Shown: piece after piece, positions 5,085 through 5,898 of the stretch
Layout: every line of letters begins with the position of its first letter
Numbering within the stretch: the first letter of the stretch is position 1
Assembly: GCA_964557845.1 (NCBI GenBank)
Contig: CAZLBV010000263.1
Span: forward strand, 1 to 5,898
DNA length: 5,898 nt
Direction: 5' to 3'
DNA from: CAZLBV01 sp964557845
GTDB taxonomy: Bacteria > Acidobacteriota > Aminicenantia > Aminicenantales > Aminicenantaceae
The notes under the pieces: model-generated
What the model was told of the DNA's origin: nothing
What the model saw: the letters and a program-made list of their open reading frames with translations, nothing else
Databases searched by the model: none
Translations under genes and position numbers: made by a program

Positions 5085-5898
5085 ATGGAAATACCAATTC
5101 TTAGAGAGGTGATCATTGTCCTAGCGGCAGCGATCATCATCTTCTATCTAAGTCACAAATTAAGATTACCCGCTGTCACAGGTTTCATCTTGACCGGCAT
5201 TCTGATCGGGCCCGGCGGACTTAGTCTTATTCAGGATACCAACAGCATTAATGTCCTGGCCGAGATCGGGGTGGCCATGCTCCTTTTCACTATTGGCCTC
5301 GAGATTTCTTTTGAGAAGCTGGAGAACTTAAAAAAATATTTTTGGCTGGGTGGAGGACTTCAAGTATTCATAACGTCAATTCTCGTTATCGGAGTGCTGC
5401 AGTGGTTTAATTTCTCCCTATCTGAATTGATCGTTTATGGTTTTTTGATTTCACTCAGCAGTACTGCCCTTGTATTAAAGATCTATTCAGACTCAAACCA
5501 CCTTGAATCACCACAGGGCAATATTTCTCTTGGTATTCTTCTTTTCCAAGACATAAGTCTTGTTCCGATGATCGTCATCACCCAATTTCTTGGTCAAGCC
5601 GGAACTCGTTCCTTAATCACAGTGTTGGTAAGATTTTTCTTTAGCGTCCTGGCTCTGGGAATTGTGTTCATTATTGCAAGATATTTAATGCCGAGGATTT
5701 TGTATCAAATGGTTAAGACCAGGGTCAGAGAAATTTTTCTGATCACCAGCTTATTTCTGTGTTTTGGTATGGTTTTTTTAACCTCGTCGCTTGGATTATC
5801 TTTGGCATTAGGGGCTTTTTTGGCTGGTATCATCATCTCTGAATCAGAGTATAGCTATCAGGTTACAGCTGAAATTATGCCTTTTAAAGATCTTTTCA
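5085..5898 (+). CDS. KefB-type cation:proton antiporter, 5' part (CPA2)
   Basis: The frame is open from the ATG at 5085 to the window edge, giving the first 271 residues of a monovalent cation:proton antiporter-2 family membrane protein. Motifs seen in order are RLPAVTGFILTGILIGPGGL (27-46), LLFTIGLEIS (66-75), SLSSTALVLK (123-132), GILLFQDISLVP (150-161) and LGAFLAGIIISESEY (242-256). The Q155-D156 pair lies in the conserved intramembrane ion-exchange motif of this family. About nine hydrophobic segments are visible. Such proteins swap K+ or Na+ for H+ across the inner membrane; many full-length versions (550-660 residues) add a TrkA-N nucleotide-binding domain beyond the point where this window ends. 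The start has only a modest ribosome site (GAAAGAG, 7 bases upstream) and fits the normal family N-terminus. It lies 144 bp after the sulfatase-fold gene, with its own promoter candidate. The ion specificity cannot be told from this part. Confidence 0.95.
   Translation, partial: MEIPILREVIIVLAAAIIIFYLSHKLRLPAVTGFILTGILIGPGGLSLIQDTNSINVLAEIGVAMLLFTIGLEISFEKLENLKKYFWLGGGLQVFITSILVIGVLQWFNFSLSELIVYGFLISLSSTALVLKIYSDSNHLESPQGNISLGILLFQDISLVPMIVITQFLGQAGTRSLITVLVRFFFSVLALGIVFIIARYLMPRILYQMVKTRVREIFLITSLFLCFGMVFLTSSLGLSLALGAFLAGIIISESEYSYQVTAEIMPFKDLF

Noticed and set aside
1..5898. CRISPR array, tRNA, rRNA, transposase, toxin-antitoxin or defence genes
   Set aside because: I saw no regularly spaced repeats, tRNA-like folds or relevant protein motifs on either strand.

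Overview
The window looks like an AT-rich chromosomal stretch from a diderm (Gram-negative-type) bacterium. The support is a family 9 glycosyltransferase of the kind that builds lipopolysaccharide core, an exported serine hydrolase, a sulfatase-fold protein with a lipoprotein signal, and a CPA2 (KefB-type) cation/proton antiporter. Single-domain sulfatase-fold proteins ending in a 'RALGY' motif and serine hydrolases of this type are common in Acidobacteriota/Aminicenantes-like and Desulfobacterota-like genomes. That assignment is an impression from protein style, not something the sequence proves.

Layout. Bases 1-80 are an unidentified GC-rich edge (50 of 80 are G or C). It changes abruptly at an almost symmetrical 120-bp element (81-200) with perfect 15-bp inverted ends that begin and end in TA and a very AT-rich interior. 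Two genes follow on the minus strand: a GT9 glycosyltransferase (209-1483) and, upstream of it in transcription order, a secreted penicillin-binding-protein/class C beta-lactamase-fold serine hydrolase (best start 3017, end 1566). The 291-bp gap 3018-3308 is a divergent control region. It holds a near-consensus minus-strand promoter for the hydrolase, and on the plus strand a promoter candidate followed about 75 nt later by a terminator-like hairpin, so a small RNA or an attenuated leader is possible. The plus strand then carries a lipoprotein of the alkaline phosphatase/sulfatase superfamily (3309-4940), a 144-bp gap with a promoter and symmetrical elements, and the first 271 codons of a KefB-type antiporter that runs off the right edge.

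How the genes may work together. Three of the four proteins are tied to the cell envelope: a cytoplasmic sugar transferase for surface glycan, an exported serine hydrolase, and a membrane-anchored phospho/sulfo-ester enzyme. They are not one tight operon: the strands differ, the gaps are 82-291 bp, and each gene has its own promoter candidate. A shared pathway is therefore only a weak inference. The most unusual points are the sulfatase-fold protein, which has threonine where true sulfatases have the Cys/Ser that becomes formylglycine and carries an inserted domain of about 120 residues inside the catalytic fold, and the terminator-like hairpin in the leader upstream of it. I see no CRISPR array, tRNA, rRNA, transposase or defence/toxin system.
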